From Salinibacillus xinjiangensis (GTDB taxonomy: Bacteria > Bacillota > Bacilli > Bacillales > Alkalibacillaceae): a stretch of 64,000 nucleotides of DNA. The notes beneath the pieces are model-generated. The model did no database searches. It saw nothing but the letters and a program-made list of their open reading frames with translations, and was not told the DNA's origin. The DNA lies in NCBI RefSeq assembly GCF_009649735.1, contig NZ_WJNH01000005.1, positions 1 through 64,000 of the forward strand. Direction: 5' to 3'. Positions 17,064 through 26,723 of this stretch are shown in pieces. Position 1 is the stretch's first letter. Each line of letters opens with the position of its first letter. Both the position numbers and the translations under genes were made by a program.

Positions 17064-18346
17064 TTTGTTATTGAATCTAAATGTTCAAAGAAGTTCGGAT
17101 ATGAAATATTAATGCAGGACGGATTCTCAATTGCCACTTCCTCTTGTGTAATAAAAGAGGCAATAGCTGCCATCATCCCAATCCGGTGGTCACCATAGGA
17201 TGAAACCTGTCCCCCTTTCAGTGCTGTAGGACCTGTAATTTTCATGCCATCATCTAATGCTGTAATTTTGGCGCCTAAAACAGACAACACTTGTACAACA
17301 GCCTCAATGCGATCTGTTTCTTTAAAGCGAAGCTCTTTTGCATCACGAATAATGGTCTCTCCCTCTGCCTGCGTAGCCGCTAAAGCTAGTAACGGAATTT
17401 CATCAATAACACGCGGAATCATATCACCCGAGATGGTAATCCCTTTAAGTGAACTAGTTTCAACATGTATATTGCCAACTGGTTCATCGCCAATACTTTC
17501 CGTTTGCTCAAGCGTGATCTGTGCTCCCATTTGTTTTAATACATCTAAGATTCCCGTTCTTGTTTCATTTAGGCCAACTCCTTGAATCACTAACTGACTA
17601 TTATTAGCCAGGATTGCACCTGTAACAAAGAAACTAGCCGATGAAATATCACCAGGTATTGTCAATTCGGTACCCTGTAGCTCTTGACCGCCCTGTATGG
17701 AAATGTGCTGACCCTCACGTGAGATTTCCCCGCCAAAGGCTCGAATCATTCGTTCTGTGTGATCTCTTGTTGCTGTAGGTTCAATGACAGTTGTTGTACC
17801 CTTAGCAAATAACCCAGCTAATAAAACGGCTGATTTCACTTGAGCGCTATTTACTGGTAGCTCATATGTCATGGGGGATAGCTGTCCCCCTCTTATACTC
17901 ATCGGTAAAAATTTACCACCCAATCTGCCGTCTGTTTGTGCTCCCATTTCCTGAATCGGAACAGTCACACGGTCCATAGGTCGTTTTGACAGGGAATCAT
18001 CTCCTACAAGGACAGAATGAAATGGCTGACCTGCTAATACACCTAGCATCAATCGAGCAGTGGTTCCAGAGTTCCCAAAATCAATAGGATAGAGTGGCTC
18101 TTTTAATTGATAGGCTCCCTTACTCTCAATCTCTATCGTTTGACCTGTTTGTTCAATTCGAACACCCATTTGCTCAAATGCTTTTACTGTTCGCAAGCAG
18201 TCCTCACCTAATAAAAACTGATGAATGACTGTCTTTCCTTTTGCCAAAGCACCAAAGATTACGGAGCGATGAGACATGGACTTGTCCCCAGGCACCTGTA
18301 AAGCTCCACGTAATGAGACATTATTTAAATGAATGTTTTTCACCAC
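17060..18346 (-). CDS. aroA: 3-phosphoshikimate 1-carboxyvinyltransferase (EPSP synthase)
   Basis: Sixth shikimate-pathway step. 428 residues from GTG 18346, the same length as the B. subtilis enzyme (there called aroE). Motifs: VPGDKSMSHRSVIFGALA, FGNSGTTARLMLGVLAGQ (the LxxGNxGT and R region), SKRPMDRVTVP, RDHTERMI, DEIPLLALAA, RFKETDRIEA and SYGDHRIGMM. The GTG at 18346 sits about 8 nt after AGAGG; GTG codons at 18352 and 18343 are alternatives. Stop overlaps the next gene by 4 bases. Confidence 0.96.
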   Translation of the reverse strand: MVKNIHLNNVSLRGALQVPGDKSMSHRSVIFGALAKGKTVIHQFLLGEDCLRTVKAFEQMGVRIEQTGQTIEIESKGAYQLKEPLYPIDFGNSGTTARLMLGVLAGQPFHSVLVGDDSLSKRPMDRVTVPIQEMGAQTDGRLGGKFLPMSIRGGQLSPMTYELPVNSAQVKSAVLLAGLFAKGTTTVIEPTATRDHTERMIRAFGGEISREGQHISIQGGQELQGTELTIPGDISSASFFVTGAILANNSQLVIQGVGLNETRTGILDVLKQMGAQITLEQTESIGDEPVGNIHVETSSLKGITISGDMIPRVIDEIPLLALAATQAEGETIIRDAKELRFKETDRIEAVVQVLSVLGAKITALDDGMKITGPTALKGGQVSSYGDHRIGMMAAIASFITQEEVAIENPSCINISYPNFFEHLDSITK

Positions 18347-18361
18347 AATCACAACCTCTTT

Positions 18362-19462
18362 TTATTCTTCTAATGAAACCTCATATTGATGACTTTCAAG
18401 TACTTTCATGGCCGCTAGCTGCTCCTCTTCGGTTTGCATGGTCAACCGCAGTACTCCCGTCATATTTTCTCTAATTTCCAAGATTTGAATATTCGTAATG
18501 TTTAATTCATATTCGGCCAGCCGTTTAATAACTTTATACAATTCACCTGGTTGGTCAAAAATATCAACATAGATGTCATAAAAGTTAGGCAGAGCACCTT
18601 TTTTCTTTTTCGGGAGACCGTCTCGGTAAATTTTTGCCCGGTCCAGATATTCTCGAACATCTCCTCGTTGATCTGTTTCCAGTAAACCTTTAACCTTATC
18701 CATCTCTTCAATCCACTCATCTAAAAACTGTACCATTTCTGTTTTGTTTTGAAACAGAATATCCTGCCACAAATCGGGATTACTTGAAGCAATCCTTGTA
18801 ATGTCCCGAAATCCACCTGCCGCCAATTGGGGGAGGAAAGGATACTCATCCTGCCAATTTCTCGCTTGATGGACCAAAGATGAGGCAATCAAATGCGGAA
18901 AATGAGATACAATCCCAGTCATCTTGTCATGTTCTTTTTCCGTTAATTCTACAAAGTAGCTTTTCGTATTTTTAAGGAGTTCCTTTAAAATCGCTATTTG
19001 TGATTCAAAGCCATCTCGAGCAGGGATCAATATATAATAAGCATTTTCAAACAAATGACTCTTCGCCGCTTCAATGCCTTGTTTATGGGACCCCGCCATA
19101 GGATGTCCACCAATAAACTTAATATTAGGGTTCTCGATTTGTTTCGCTACCTTCATAATCGAACCCTTTACAGAGGATACATCTGTTACAATTTTTTCCG
19201 TCGTGACAGGGATTGTTTGTAGCTGATTAATGTAATCAATCGTAATATGTATCGGTGTCCCCAAAATAACGACATCCGCCTTTTGAACACCCTCTTCAAA
19301 AGAGTCAACCGATTCATCAATGATATTATATTTTAAGGCGCGCTCTATCGTTTCAGCATTTAAATCTAGTCCATAAATATAGCTATTTGGTTGATTAAAT
19401 TTAATATTTTTCACAAGTGACGCGCCAATTAAACCTAACCCTACTATGAAAACTCTACTCAT
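18362..19462 (-). CDS. tyrA: Prephenate dehydrogenase
   Basis: Oxidative decarboxylation of prephenate to 4-hydroxyphenylpyruvate for tyrosine. 366 residues. N-terminal Rossmann fold (VGLGLIGASLVKNIK, residues 5-19), the central helical domain with GGHPMAGSHKQGIEAA, LPQLAAGGFRDITRIASSNPDLW, and a C-terminal ACT regulatory domain (about 295-366: DIYVDIFDQPGELYKVIKRL), consistent with feedback control by tyrosine. It lies between hisC and aroA. Confidence 0.96.
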   Translation of the reverse strand: MSRVFIVGLGLIGASLVKNIKFNQPNSYIYGLDLNAETIERALKYNIIDESVDSFEEGVQKADVVILGTPIHITIDYINQLQTIPVTTEKIVTDVSSVKGSIMKVAKQIENPNIKFIGGHPMAGSHKQGIEAAKSHLFENAYYILIPARDGFESQIAILKELLKNTKSYFVELTEKEHDKMTGIVSHFPHLIASSLVHQARNWQDEYPFLPQLAAGGFRDITRIASSNPDLWQDILFQNKTEMVQFLDEWIEEMDKVKGLLETDQRGDVREYLDRAKIYRDGLPKKKKGALPNFYDIYVDIFDQPGELYKVIKRLAEYELNITNIQILEIRENMTGVLRLTMQTEEEQLAAMKVLESHQYEVSLEE

Positions 19463-19478
19463 CTACACTCGACTCTCC

Positions 19479-20564
19479 TTAATTTTGCAAACAGTTTTGC
19501 AGGACACTCGTAAACTCTTTCATGTCCTCTTCTTTTCCTATGGTTACTCGCATGCTTTGTTCAACGCCTAACAATTCACCTGGTCTGACAATAAATCCAT
19601 TACTTAGTAATTGCTCTGAAACCTCTAAGCCAGATTTCGGCAGATGTATAAGTAAAAAATTCGTTTCTGATTGATCATAAGCTAAATCATTTTCCTTACA
19701 AAAACGTTCAACTTGCTTGCGGGTCTTAGCATTCAGCTGTCTTATCTGTTCAATATAATCTTGATCCTCTAATGCTACTAAGGCTGCATATTGTCCAATC
19801 GAGCTTACATTGAAAGGACCTCTAATTGTATTTAAATAGCGGATAATATCCGTTGAACCGACTCCATATCCTATACGATAGCCTGCAAGACCATAAGCCT
19901 TTGAGAACGTACGTAATATGATCATATTTTCATGGTCTTTTAGATAAGGAATCGTCTCTGGGTAATCCCCTGACATGACGAATTCATAGTAAGCCTCATC
20001 TATCACGATTAAAACGTGTTTTGGACATTCTTGCACAAAATGGTTCAGTTCTTGCTCATTGATATAACTGCCAGTTGGATTATTTGGCGTACATAGCCAA
20101 ACCACTCTTGTGTTTTCATCAATGTACTGGAGCATTTTTTCTAATTGATGATGCCCATCTTTAACGGGAACTTCCCGAACCTCAGCCCCTTCTACTGTTG
20201 CATGATGTTTATATTGTGGAAAGGTTGGATGAGCCATGACCGTATTAGTTCCTGCCTCCAAATAAGTGCGGCAAATCATCTGCACAATTTCATCGGAGCC
20301 TGCCCCAAAGATTAATTGGTCCATGTCGACCTGTAGATATTCAGAAACCCTTTCCCTTAGTTTTTCTGCGTAACCATCTGGATACAGCTGAATTTCCTGA
20401 GCAAAGTTGCCAAGCTTTTCTATAACATGTGGTGAAGGTCCATATACGTTTTCATTGGATGCTAGCTTCACAATGCGTGAGAGATTATGTTCTTTTTTTA
20501 CTTCATCAATGCTCTTACCAGGCTGATAAGGCTTTAATGCTGGAATCGATTGTTTTGTTCTCAA
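19479..20564 (-). CDS. hisC: Histidinol-phosphate / aromatic aminotransferase
   Basis: PLP-dependent fold-type I aminotransferase. In Bacillus this one enzyme serves both histidine and tyrosine/phenylalanine synthesis, which fits its place in the aro cluster. 361 residues from TTG 20564. Motifs: LKPYQPGKS, VKLASNENVYGPS, GAGSDEIVQMI, WLCTPNNPTGSYI, VIDEAYYEF and TFSKAYGLAGYRIGYG with the PLP lysine. TTG is chosen because AAAGGAGG lies 8 nt upstream. An ATG at 20684 would overlap aroH by over 100 bases and add a sequence foreign to the family. Confidence 0.95.
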   Translation of the reverse strand: MRTKQSIPALKPYQPGKSIDEVKKEHNLSRIVKLASNENVYGPSPHVIEKLGNFAQEIQLYPDGYAEKLRERVSEYLQVDMDQLIFGAGSDEIVQMICRTYLEAGTNTVMAHPTFPQYKHHATVEGAEVREVPVKDGHHQLEKMLQYIDENTRVVWLCTPNNPTGSYINEQELNHFVQECPKHVLIVIDEAYYEFVMSGDYPETIPYLKDHENMIILRTFSKAYGLAGYRIGYGVGSTDIIRYLNTIRGPFNVSSIGQYAALVALEDQDYIEQIRQLNAKTRKQVERFCKENDLAYDQSETNFLLIHLPKSGLEVSEQLLSNGFIVRPGELLGVEQSMRVTIGKEEDMKEFTSVLQNCLQN

Positions 20565-20578
20565 GCGTATAGCCTCCT

Positions 20579-20941
20579 TTACTTCACCAAATCTGGACGT
20601 AGTTGTTTTGCCTCTCTGTGGTAGATATGGGTAACATCCTTTTGCTTTAAATCGGTTTGTGCGGTAACCATCACTCGAATACATTTTTCAAGTGCATTAG
20701 GCACAGGTATTTCGGTCGTACACATGACAGGAACATAGGTCCACCCGTCAATTAACCGCATTCCCTTTGCTGGAAAAGCAGCTGTTAAATCAGGCGTAAC
20801 CGAAATCAAGACAGATACTATATCTTCTGGCAAAATATCATTTTTTTCTGCAACATCGATGAGTAAGTGTTTTGTTGCTTGGTGAATATCTTCGGCTTTA
20901 TTTTCAGATACAGTAGTAGCTCCTCTAATTCCCCTTATCAT
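20579..20941 (-). CDS. aroH: Chorismate mutase, AroH type
   Basis: Monofunctional trimeric chorismate mutase converting chorismate to prephenate. 120 residues (B. subtilis 127). MIRGIRGATTV with Arg7, LISVTPDLTAAFPAKGMR, and CIRVMVTAQTDL with the conserved catalytic Arg are present. The C-terminal tail is short. It overlaps aroB by 17 bases. In B. subtilis the trpEDCFBA genes follow aroH; here hisC follows after 14 bp. Confidence 0.96.
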   Translation of the reverse strand: MIRGIRGATTVSENKAEDIHQATKHLLIDVAEKNDILPEDIVSVLISVTPDLTAAFPAKGMRLIDGWTYVPVMCTTEIPVPNALEKCIRVMVTAQTDLKQKDVTHIYHREAKQLRPDLVK

Positions 20942-22028
20942 TCCCTATCACCTCATTGATAAAAATTGATAATTCAGCGGCCAATACATCTTCCTGAATG
21001 GTTACTAATTGTGGAGATGCAACATCCTCTAATAAGACCATCCGAATTTTTCCTTGCTTATTTTTCTTATCATTTTTCATTCTCTCAACCAGTGAATCTA
21101 CTTGTAATGATCCTATCTCTTTTAATGGATATTGTAGGCGAATGAACCATTGTTGAATCCTAGCTATTGGTAAATCGATTTGATAGCTTTTCTCGCTAAG
21201 CCTGAGTGCAAATAACATCCCAATTGCTATGGCCTCACCATGCGTGATTTTACCATAACCTGCCTCTGTCTCAATGGCGTGACCTAAAGTGTGTCCATAA
21301 TTTAAATAGCTACGAATCCCCTTTTCTCGCTCGTCCTCAGCAACGATGTTCGCTTTAATTTCAATTCCTTTATAAATAGCTTGGTGGAGAATATCATAGT
21401 CTATATTTTCTAACGAATCTACCTGATTCATTAAAAGCTCAAGAAGCTCTTCATCCCGGATGAGAGCATGCTTGATCACTTCAGCAAAGCCAGATCGTTT
21501 TTCTACTAACGATAAGGAGTCCAGTGTTTCTAAATCGTAAATCACACCCTTTGGAGCGTGAAAGGAGCCGATTAAATTTTTCCCCAATGGATGGTTAATC
21601 GCCACCTTTCCGCCGACACTACTGTCATGGGCCAAAATCGTAGTCGGAACCTGAATGTAATCAATCCCTCTCATAAAGGTTGCTGCCACAAAACCAGCCA
21701 AATCCCCGACTACTCCACCACCAATGGCGATAATTAGTGAATGTCGATCTAAGGCTTTTTCAATCGCATAGGTTAGAAGCTGTTCATACTGCTGAATACT
21801 TTTGGACTGCTCTCCTGATGGTACGGTATAGGAATAAATGTTAGCACCTGATTGATGGAGGGGCTCACAAATATCCTGTAAATAACCCAGCCGTTCAATT
21901 GTATCGTCAGTGATTACAAGAATTTTTTCATACGATTTGGGTAAAAGCTGGTCGATTTTAAATCGGATCCCCTTCCCAATATAAACGTTGTACTCCCCTT
22001 GTGATGAGGAAACTTTTAATGTCTGCAT
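20925..22028 (-). CDS. aroB: 3-dehydroquinate synthase
   Basis: Second shikimate step, from DAHP to dehydroquinate; NAD+ and metal dependent. 367 residues. Motifs: VPSGEQSKSIQQYEQLL, IAIGGGVVGDLAGFVAATFMRGI, VPTTILAHDSSVGGKVAIN, SGFAEVIKHALIRD and NYGHTLGHAIE with zinc-binding His and Glu. ATG 22028 overlaps the aroC stop by one base (TAATG). An upstream start at 22037 is possible but less likely. Confidence 0.97.
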   Translation of the reverse strand: MQTLKVSSSQGEYNVYIGKGIRFKIDQLLPKSYEKILVITDDTIERLGYLQDICEPLHQSGANIYSYTVPSGEQSKSIQQYEQLLTYAIEKALDRHSLIIAIGGGVVGDLAGFVAATFMRGIDYIQVPTTILAHDSSVGGKVAINHPLGKNLIGSFHAPKGVIYDLETLDSLSLVEKRSGFAEVIKHALIRDEELLELLMNQVDSLENIDYDILHQAIYKGIEIKANIVAEDEREKGIRSYLNYGHTLGHAIETEAGYGKITHGEAIAIGMLFALRLSEKSYQIDLPIARIQQWFIRLQYPLKEIGSLQVDSLVERMKNDKKNKQGKIRMVLLEDVASPQLVTIQEDVLAAELSIFINEVIGNDKGN

Positions 22029-23191
22029 TAAAAACACCTGATTTCTTCACGATATTCCTCGATAGCTTTCTTTAATTTTGGAAATTGATCATGTGGGAAC
22101 TGCTCTAACAGTGTTCTCGCCACTTCCCAAGCAACCACATGCTCCATTACAACCGATGCAGCTGGTACAGCACAGGAATCAGACCTTTCAATACTTGCTT
22201 GGAATGGTTCTTTTGTTTCAATATCAACACTTTGTAATGGCTTATAAAGTGTTGGGATTGGCTTCATGACACCTCGTACAATAATTGGCATACCTGTTGT
22301 CATACCGCCTTCAAAGCCACCTAAACGATTGGTGCGACGGTGATAGCCCTGTTCTTCATTCCATAGAATTTCATCATGAACCTCACTACCATTTTTACGT
22401 GCCGCTTCAAAGCCAATTCCAAACTCAGCCCCTTTAAAGGCATTAATGCTTACAACTCCACCCGCAATACGGGAATCTAGCTTGCGATCATAGTGAACAT
22501 AGGAGCCTACCCCTGCTGGCATTCCTTCTACCACTACTTCGCAAACACCACCAATGGAATCTCCATCTTTTTTTGCTTGGTCAATAGCATCCATCATTTC
22601 CTGTTCTACTTGTTGATCTAATGTTCGAACTGGAGAGGCCTCTGATACTTCTTGCTTTTCTTTAAGGGACATCTCAACATCCTGTGCGCGAATGCCTGCA
22701 ATTTCCTTCACATAGCCTACAATATGAATACCAAGCTCATGTAAAATCTTCTTGGCAACAGCTCCAGCAGCAACGCGTGCAGCTGTTTCTCTTGCAGATG
22801 AGCGTTCCAAAACGTTTCTCATATCTCTATGACCATACTTCATTGCTCCATTTAAATCGGCATGACCTGGGCGTGGGCGCGTAATTTGACGTTTGACCTC
22901 TTCATCCTCATCAATCGGATGCTCGCCCATTATATTTCGCCAATGTTTAAAATCATCATTTTCAATTACAAGTGAAATCGGAGAGCCTAATGTATAACCA
23001 TGACGGACTCCACCCTTGATTTCAACTAAATCCTTTTCAATTTGCATTCTTCTCCCACGACCATGTCCCTTTTGTCGTCTAAGAAGAGACTCACTTATGT
23101 CCTCCGCTAGAAGTGGTAAGTTTGAAGGAACACCTTCTATGATCGTTGTTAACTGTTTTCCATGAGATTCACCTGCTGTTAAATATCTCAA
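22028..23191 (-). CDS. aroC: Chorismate synthase
   Basis: Last common step to chorismate, needing reduced flavin. 387 residues (B. subtilis AroF 390). Signatures: [18 protein letters not shown] at the N-terminus, [46 protein letters not shown], and [17 protein letters not shown]. It starts with TTG at 23191 behind TAGGAGGT. First gene of the aroC-aroB-aroH-hisC-tyrA-aroA run; repeat array 2 lies upstream. Confidence 0.97.
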   Translation of the reverse strand: MRYLTAGESHGKQLTTIIEGVPSNLPLLAEDISESLLRRQKGHGRGRRMQIEKDLVEIKGGVRHGYTLGSPISLVIENDDFKHWRNIMGEHPIDEDEEVKRQITRPRPGHADLNGAMKYGHRDMRNVLERSSARETAARVAAGAVAKKILHELGIHIVGYVKEIAGIRAQDVEMSLKEKQEVSEASPVRTLDQQVEQEMMDAIDQAKKDGDSIGGVCEVVVEGMPAGVGSYVHYDRKLDSRIAGGVVSINAFKGAEFGIGFEAARKNGSEVHDEILWNEEQGYHRRTNRLGGFEGGMTTGMPIIVRGVMKPIPTLYKPLQSVDIETKEPFQASIERSDSCAVPAASVVMEHVVAWEVARTLLEQFPHDQFPKLKKAIEEYREEIRCF

Positions 23192-23316
23192 GAGCGATAC
23201 CTCCTATTTATGTATACGTATGTATTTTTATTACTATATCATAGACTCGTACTTTTGTGTTTGCTAAGTAACAAGAATTTTTAAAAAATAGATGATTATA
23301 GGCTAGGTGTCGGCAT

Positions 23317-23546
23317 AAATTGGACGTGAGTGAAGTGGGACATAGTTGGGCTTTAGTTTTTTTCAAGGAAACTCTAGCATTGTTGGCGTCCATTTTAGCA
23401 TACGCACTTCAAGCTTCAGCAACTCATGAAGCATCTTTAGCATTTCAGCCAGTCTTTAGCTTTTCCCACAGCATGTTTAGCACTTGACACCAATACTTCA
23501 ACCAAAAAAGGAACATCTACAGCATCCACTCACCCCACCCTCCCAA
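23317..23546 (-). repeat. 21-bp-period degenerate repeat array 2 (9 units)
   Basis: Same family as array 1, on the opposite strand. The complement of GCTRAAG starts (plus-strand coordinates) at 23351, 23372, 23393, 23414, 23435, 23454, 23475, 23496 and 23517. All intervals are 21 bp except one of 19 bp, and in the minus-strand direction the 19-bp unit is followed by four 21-bp units and then a long final unit, the same register as array 1. Its G-rich start (minus strand, 23546-23524) and C-rich end (23351-23317, CCCAC..CAC.C..GTCC) resemble those of array 1. With array 1 it brackets the aro block. The rest of the 23192-23582 gap holds the aroC leader and the cheR terminator. Confidence 0.85.
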
Positions 23547-23550
23547 AAAA

Positions 23551-23581
23551 TAAATAACACCTGATTCCTCAAGTGTTATTT
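23551..23581 (-). terminator. cheR terminator
   Basis: Stem AAATAACAC / GTGTTATTT followed on the minus strand by ATTTTTTGGG, 2 bp after the cheR stop codon. Confidence 0.8.
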
Positions 23582-23582
23582 A

Positions 23583-24365
23583 CTAATTCCTTGATTTTAT
23601 TTTTTCATAAAAAAATGTCTCAATCGTTTGAAATTGATAGAGCTTGGGATTAAAAATTTGTTCTGTACTTCCCACAAACAATACTCCACCCTCTCTCAAT
23701 GATTGGCTAAAATTTTGGTAGATAGTAGTTTTGGCCTCGTCTGTGAAGTAAATGAGAACATTTCGGCACACAATTAAATCGAAGCCTCGTTCGTATCGGT
23801 CCTTAAGTAGATTATGACGTTTAAATGTAACAACACTCTTAAGCTTTGAATCAATGTAATACTGATCATCTTTTTTGGTGAAAAATTGCTCTCGAACCGA
23901 ATCTGGAATTTCCTTTAACGATTTACTAGGATAAATGCCCTTTTTTGCAAACTCCAATGCCTTTTCATCTAGATCTGTAGCCAAAATTTCAACCTGATGC
24001 AGGGAGGTGAGCTGGCTGAGAACCATAGCAATCGTATACGGTTCTTCGCCTGTTGAGCAGGCCGCGCTCCAAATCTTTAATTTTTTCTTTCTAGCTAACA
24101 AGGCAGGAATGATGGTTTGCTCCAATACATCCCACCGATTACGATTGCGATAGAATTCAGACACATTAATCGTAATCCGGTCTAGAAACTCATTCCAGTA
24201 TTCCTGATTCCGTAATAGGAGCTGATAATATTCTACAAAGGTTTGACATTCTCGTTTTACTTTTAAGGAGGTTAATCTTCGTTTCATTTGTTTTTCTTTA
24301 TATAGTGAGAGATTAATGCCTGTCCGCTTATGAACTAAATCAATAAATTCCCCATAATCACTCAT
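23583..24365 (-). CDS. cheR: Chemotaxis protein methyltransferase
   Basis: SAM-dependent methylation of glutamates on chemoreceptors. 260 residues from ATG 24365. N-terminal helical CheR domain ([19 protein letters not shown]), then [11 protein letters not shown], the SAM loop [30 protein letters not shown], and [14 protein letters not shown]. The start follows AAGGGGAA; an upstream ATG at 24383 is less likely. Its lone position here, apart from the main motility cluster, is the normal Bacillus arrangement. A terminator lies between ndk and this gene. Confidence 0.96.
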   Translation of the reverse strand: MSDYGEFIDLVHKRTGINLSLYKEKQMKRRLTSLKVKRECQTFVEYYQLLLRNQEYWNEFLDRITINVSEFYRNRNRWDVLEQTIIPALLARKKKLKIWSAACSTGEEPYTIAMVLSQLTSLHQVEILATDLDEKALEFAKKGIYPSKSLKEIPDSVREQFFTKKDDQYYIDSKLKSVVTFKRHNLLKDRYERGFDLIVCRNVLIYFTDEAKTTIYQNFSQSLREGGVLFVGSTEQIFNPKLYQFQTIETFFYEKIKSRN

Positions 24366-24398
24366 GAATGTTCCCCTTCTCAACCCTAATAGTGAAAT

Positions 24399-24424
24399 AA
24401 AGACCAGCTGTTAACTGGCCTTTT
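24399..24424 (-). terminator. ndk terminator
   Basis: Minus strand AAAGGCCAG / CTGGTCTTT stem (one G-T pair) with a 7-nt loop and a following TATTT, between ndk and cheR. Confidence 0.75.
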
Positions 24425-24432
24425 GCTCTGTA

Positions 24433-24879
24433 TTAGTAAACCCACTGATTGCTATCTTTTGTGTAAGATAGGATTTGATCGTTTTCAAAGAATAAATTAA
24501 TTTCACGCTCTGCACTTCCAGGAGAATCAGAACCGTGAATAACATTCTTTCCTACTGTTACGCCGTAGTCACCACGAATGGTTCCTGGTGCCGCTTCTTG
24601 TGGGTTGGTTTTACCCATCATTTGACGTGCTGTAGCGATTACATTTTCACCTTCCCAAACCATAGCGAAAACTGGCCCAGAAGTGATAAATCCTACTAAC
24701 TCACCGAAAAATGGCTTGTCCTTATGCTCGCCATAATGCTCTTCAGCAAGCTCTTTTGTTATTTGCATTAACTTAGCTCCCACTAACTGAAAGCCTTTTT
24801 TTTCAAAGCGTGAAACAATTTCCCCTACTAGTTCACGTTGTACTCCGTCTGGTTTTACCATTAAAAAAGTTTTCTCCAC
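24433..24879 (-). CDS. ndk: Nucleoside diphosphate kinase
   Basis: Transfers the gamma phosphate between nucleoside di- and triphosphates. 148 residues. [21 protein letters not shown] at the N-terminus and the phospho-histidine in [17 protein letters not shown]. The start is taken as GTG 24879 (V-E-K-T-F, matching MEKTF in B. subtilis, 8-9 nt after AGAGG); GTG 24888 is the alternative and sits too near the ribosome binding site. Monocistronic by its terminator. Confidence 0.96.
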   Translation of the reverse strand: MEKTFLMVKPDGVQRELVGEIVSRFEKKGFQLVGAKLMQITKELAEEHYGEHKDKPFFGELVGFITSGPVFAMVWEGENVIATARQMMGKTNPQEAAPGTIRGDYGVTVGKNVIHGSDSPGSAEREINLFFENDQILSYTKDSNQWVY

Positions 24880-25001
24880 TTTAAACACCTCTTTTTATGT
24901 ATTTGTGAAAACGCTTCAAGCCGTTAAAATTCTAACAAATATTACGTTCTTTGACAATTGTTTTTCAACAAATATTCGAATAATTGTGGAGATGTTAACC
25001 A

Positions 25002-25976
25002 TTAAAAACTTCTACGGCCAATATATTTAGCAATTTCCATCATCGCTTTTTTAGCCTTATTATTTGGAAAAATCTCTAGTTCTTTATAGGCCTTTTGTAA
25101 ATACATCTCACTTACACGATAGGACTCTTCTATCACATGAGAATGTTTGATTTCTTGAACAATTTCAGATAATAATTCGAAATCGTTATAGTAATGAGAT
25201 TTTTCAAAGCCTTTTTCTAAGCGTTGTTTAAAATCCCCTTCCTGAAGCATATATAAAACCGGCAGCGTAATGTTTCCTTGGAACAGATCACTTCCTGCTG
25301 GTTTACCCAACTTTTCAGGTGTGGCCGTAAAATCTAAAATATCGTCTATAATTTGATAGGACATACCAATATAATATCCGTATCTTAATAGAGCCTTTTC
25401 ATAAGGAGCATCTACCTTTGATACTATGGCACCCAAATGGCAGCTGCTCGCTATTAGAAGTGCAGTCTTACGCTTAATTCGTCTTAAATAGGTCCGTAAA
25501 TTTTGATTAAGATTATATTGGTCCTTAAGCTGTTCAATCTCACCTCGACATAGCTCTACCATGGTTTTGGATAAAATTTGATGGGCTTTAGGATCATCTA
25601 TAGAAGAGAGGCTTTCTAGTGCTTGTGCAAACATATAATCCCCTGTATACATGGACACTCGATTATCCCATTTGGCATTAATCGTTTCCCGGCCCCTCCT
25701 GATATGCGCATTATCGATCACATCATCGTGCACAAGTGACGCCATGTGCAGCAATTCAAAAGAAGTTGCAACATGCTTAATTTTATCAAAATCATAGTGG
25801 CCAAATTTAGCCGCCAACAAAACAAAAACAGGTCGGATTCTTTTTCCACCTGCTTTCAAAAGTTGCGTTGATGCAGCACGCAAAACAGGGTGATCTGCTT
25901 GTACAATGGATAGTAGCTCTGATTCAATTTTGTTTAAATCTTTTGTAATAAATTGATAAGAGGTAGATAGTTTCAT
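25002..25976 (-). CDS. hepT: Heptaprenyl diphosphate synthase component II
   Basis: Catalytic subunit that extends farnesyl diphosphate to C35 for the menaquinone-7 side chain. 324 residues from ATG 25976. Both aspartate-rich motifs are present: LVHDDVIDNAHIRRG (DDxxD) and QIIDDILDF. The GGKRIRP substrate loop is present. ATG 25976 follows AGGTGAG; the GTG at 25985 contains that site. It forms an operon with menG and hepS and needs HepS for activity. Confidence 0.96.
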   Translation of the reverse strand: MKLSTSYQFITKDLNKIESELLSIVQADHPVLRAASTQLLKAGGKRIRPVFVLLAAKFGHYDFDKIKHVATSFELLHMASLVHDDVIDNAHIRRGRETINAKWDNRVSMYTGDYMFAQALESLSSIDDPKAHQILSKTMVELCRGEIEQLKDQYNLNQNLRTYLRRIKRKTALLIASSCHLGAIVSKVDAPYEKALLRYGYYIGMSYQIIDDILDFTATPEKLGKPAGSDLFQGNITLPVLYMLQEGDFKQRLEKGFEKSHYYNDFELLSEIVQEIKHSHVIEESYRVSEMYLQKAYKELEIFPNNKAKKAMMEIAKYIGRRSF

Positions 25977-26000
25977 GTAGCTCACCTAATTTTCTATTAT

Positions 26001-26720
26001 CTATTGACCATTATTTGGCTTTACCCCAAGATGCATGGCTGCAACACCGCCGGTATAGCTTTTGATTTGGATATTCTCCAATCCCGCCTGTTGAAAAAGT
26101 TCTTTTAACGCTTTACGGTCAGGAAAATCTTTTGCTGATTCATGAAGCCAAGCATATTCTTGATAGCTCTTCGCAAATAACTTACCGAAGAATGGCATAA
26201 TAAATTTAAAATAAAAATAATATAATTGCCTATATACAGGGATGGTAGGTTGGGAGGTTTCTAAGCACACCACTTTCCCGCCAGGTTTGACAACTCTGGT
26301 CATTTCTTTTAGTACGTGTAAATAGTCCGGAACGTTACGAAGACCAAATCCAATTGTGACATAATCAAAAGTATGATCTTCAAATGGAAGGTTCATTGCA
26401 TCCCCATGAACAAAAGATGCTTGAGGGAGAGTCTCATGTGTTAATTTCTCTTTAGCTATTGAAAGCATATTCTGACTAAAGTCTAGACCAACGACTTTAC
26501 CCTTTTCCCCAACAACATTTGCTAATGCAAACGTCCAATCACCCGTACCACAACAGACATCTAGGGCATGATCACCAGGTTTTACATTCATTCTTTTCAT
26601 GACATCCTTGCGCCATGCTTTATGTCGTTGAAATGAAATAACCGAATTCATCACATCATATTTATCATATATCTTTTCGAACACATGGTGGACTTTCTCT
26701 GCTTTTGATCGCTGGTCCAT
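26001..26720 (-). CDS. menG: Demethylmenaquinone methyltransferase
   Basis: SAM-dependent C-methylation, the last step of menaquinone synthesis (also called ubiE or menH). 239 residues. SAM-binding [63 protein letters not shown]. It sits between hepS (3 bp upstream) and hepT, so the side-chain and ring-methylation steps are co-expressed. Confidence 0.97.
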   Translation of the reverse strand: MDQRSKAEKVHHVFEKIYDKYDVMNSVISFQRHKAWRKDVMKRMNVKPGDHALDVCCGTGDWTFALANVVGEKGKVVGLDFSQNMLSIAKEKLTHETLPQASFVHGDAMNLPFEDHTFDYVTIGFGLRNVPDYLHVLKEMTRVVKPGGKVVCLETSQPTIPVYRQLYYFYFKFIMPFFGKLFAKSYQEYAWLHESAKDFPDRKALKELFQQAGLENIQIKSYTGGVAAMHLGVKPNNGQ

Positions 26721-26723
26721 AGC

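Noticed and set aside
23192-23300. T-box or other riboswitch upstream of the aro genes
   Set aside because: I looked for a T-box sequence and an antiterminator/terminator pair near aroC and found none; the region is repeat array and a short AT-rich leader.
23208-23393. 61-codon minus-strand ORF upstream of aroC
   Set aside because: It starts inside array 2, runs into the aroC leader and has no ribosome binding site.
24906-24918. cre-like sequence TGAAAACGCTTCA upstream of ndk
   Set aside because: One base short of the CcpA consensus spacing, and I see no carbon-control logic for ndk; too weak to list.
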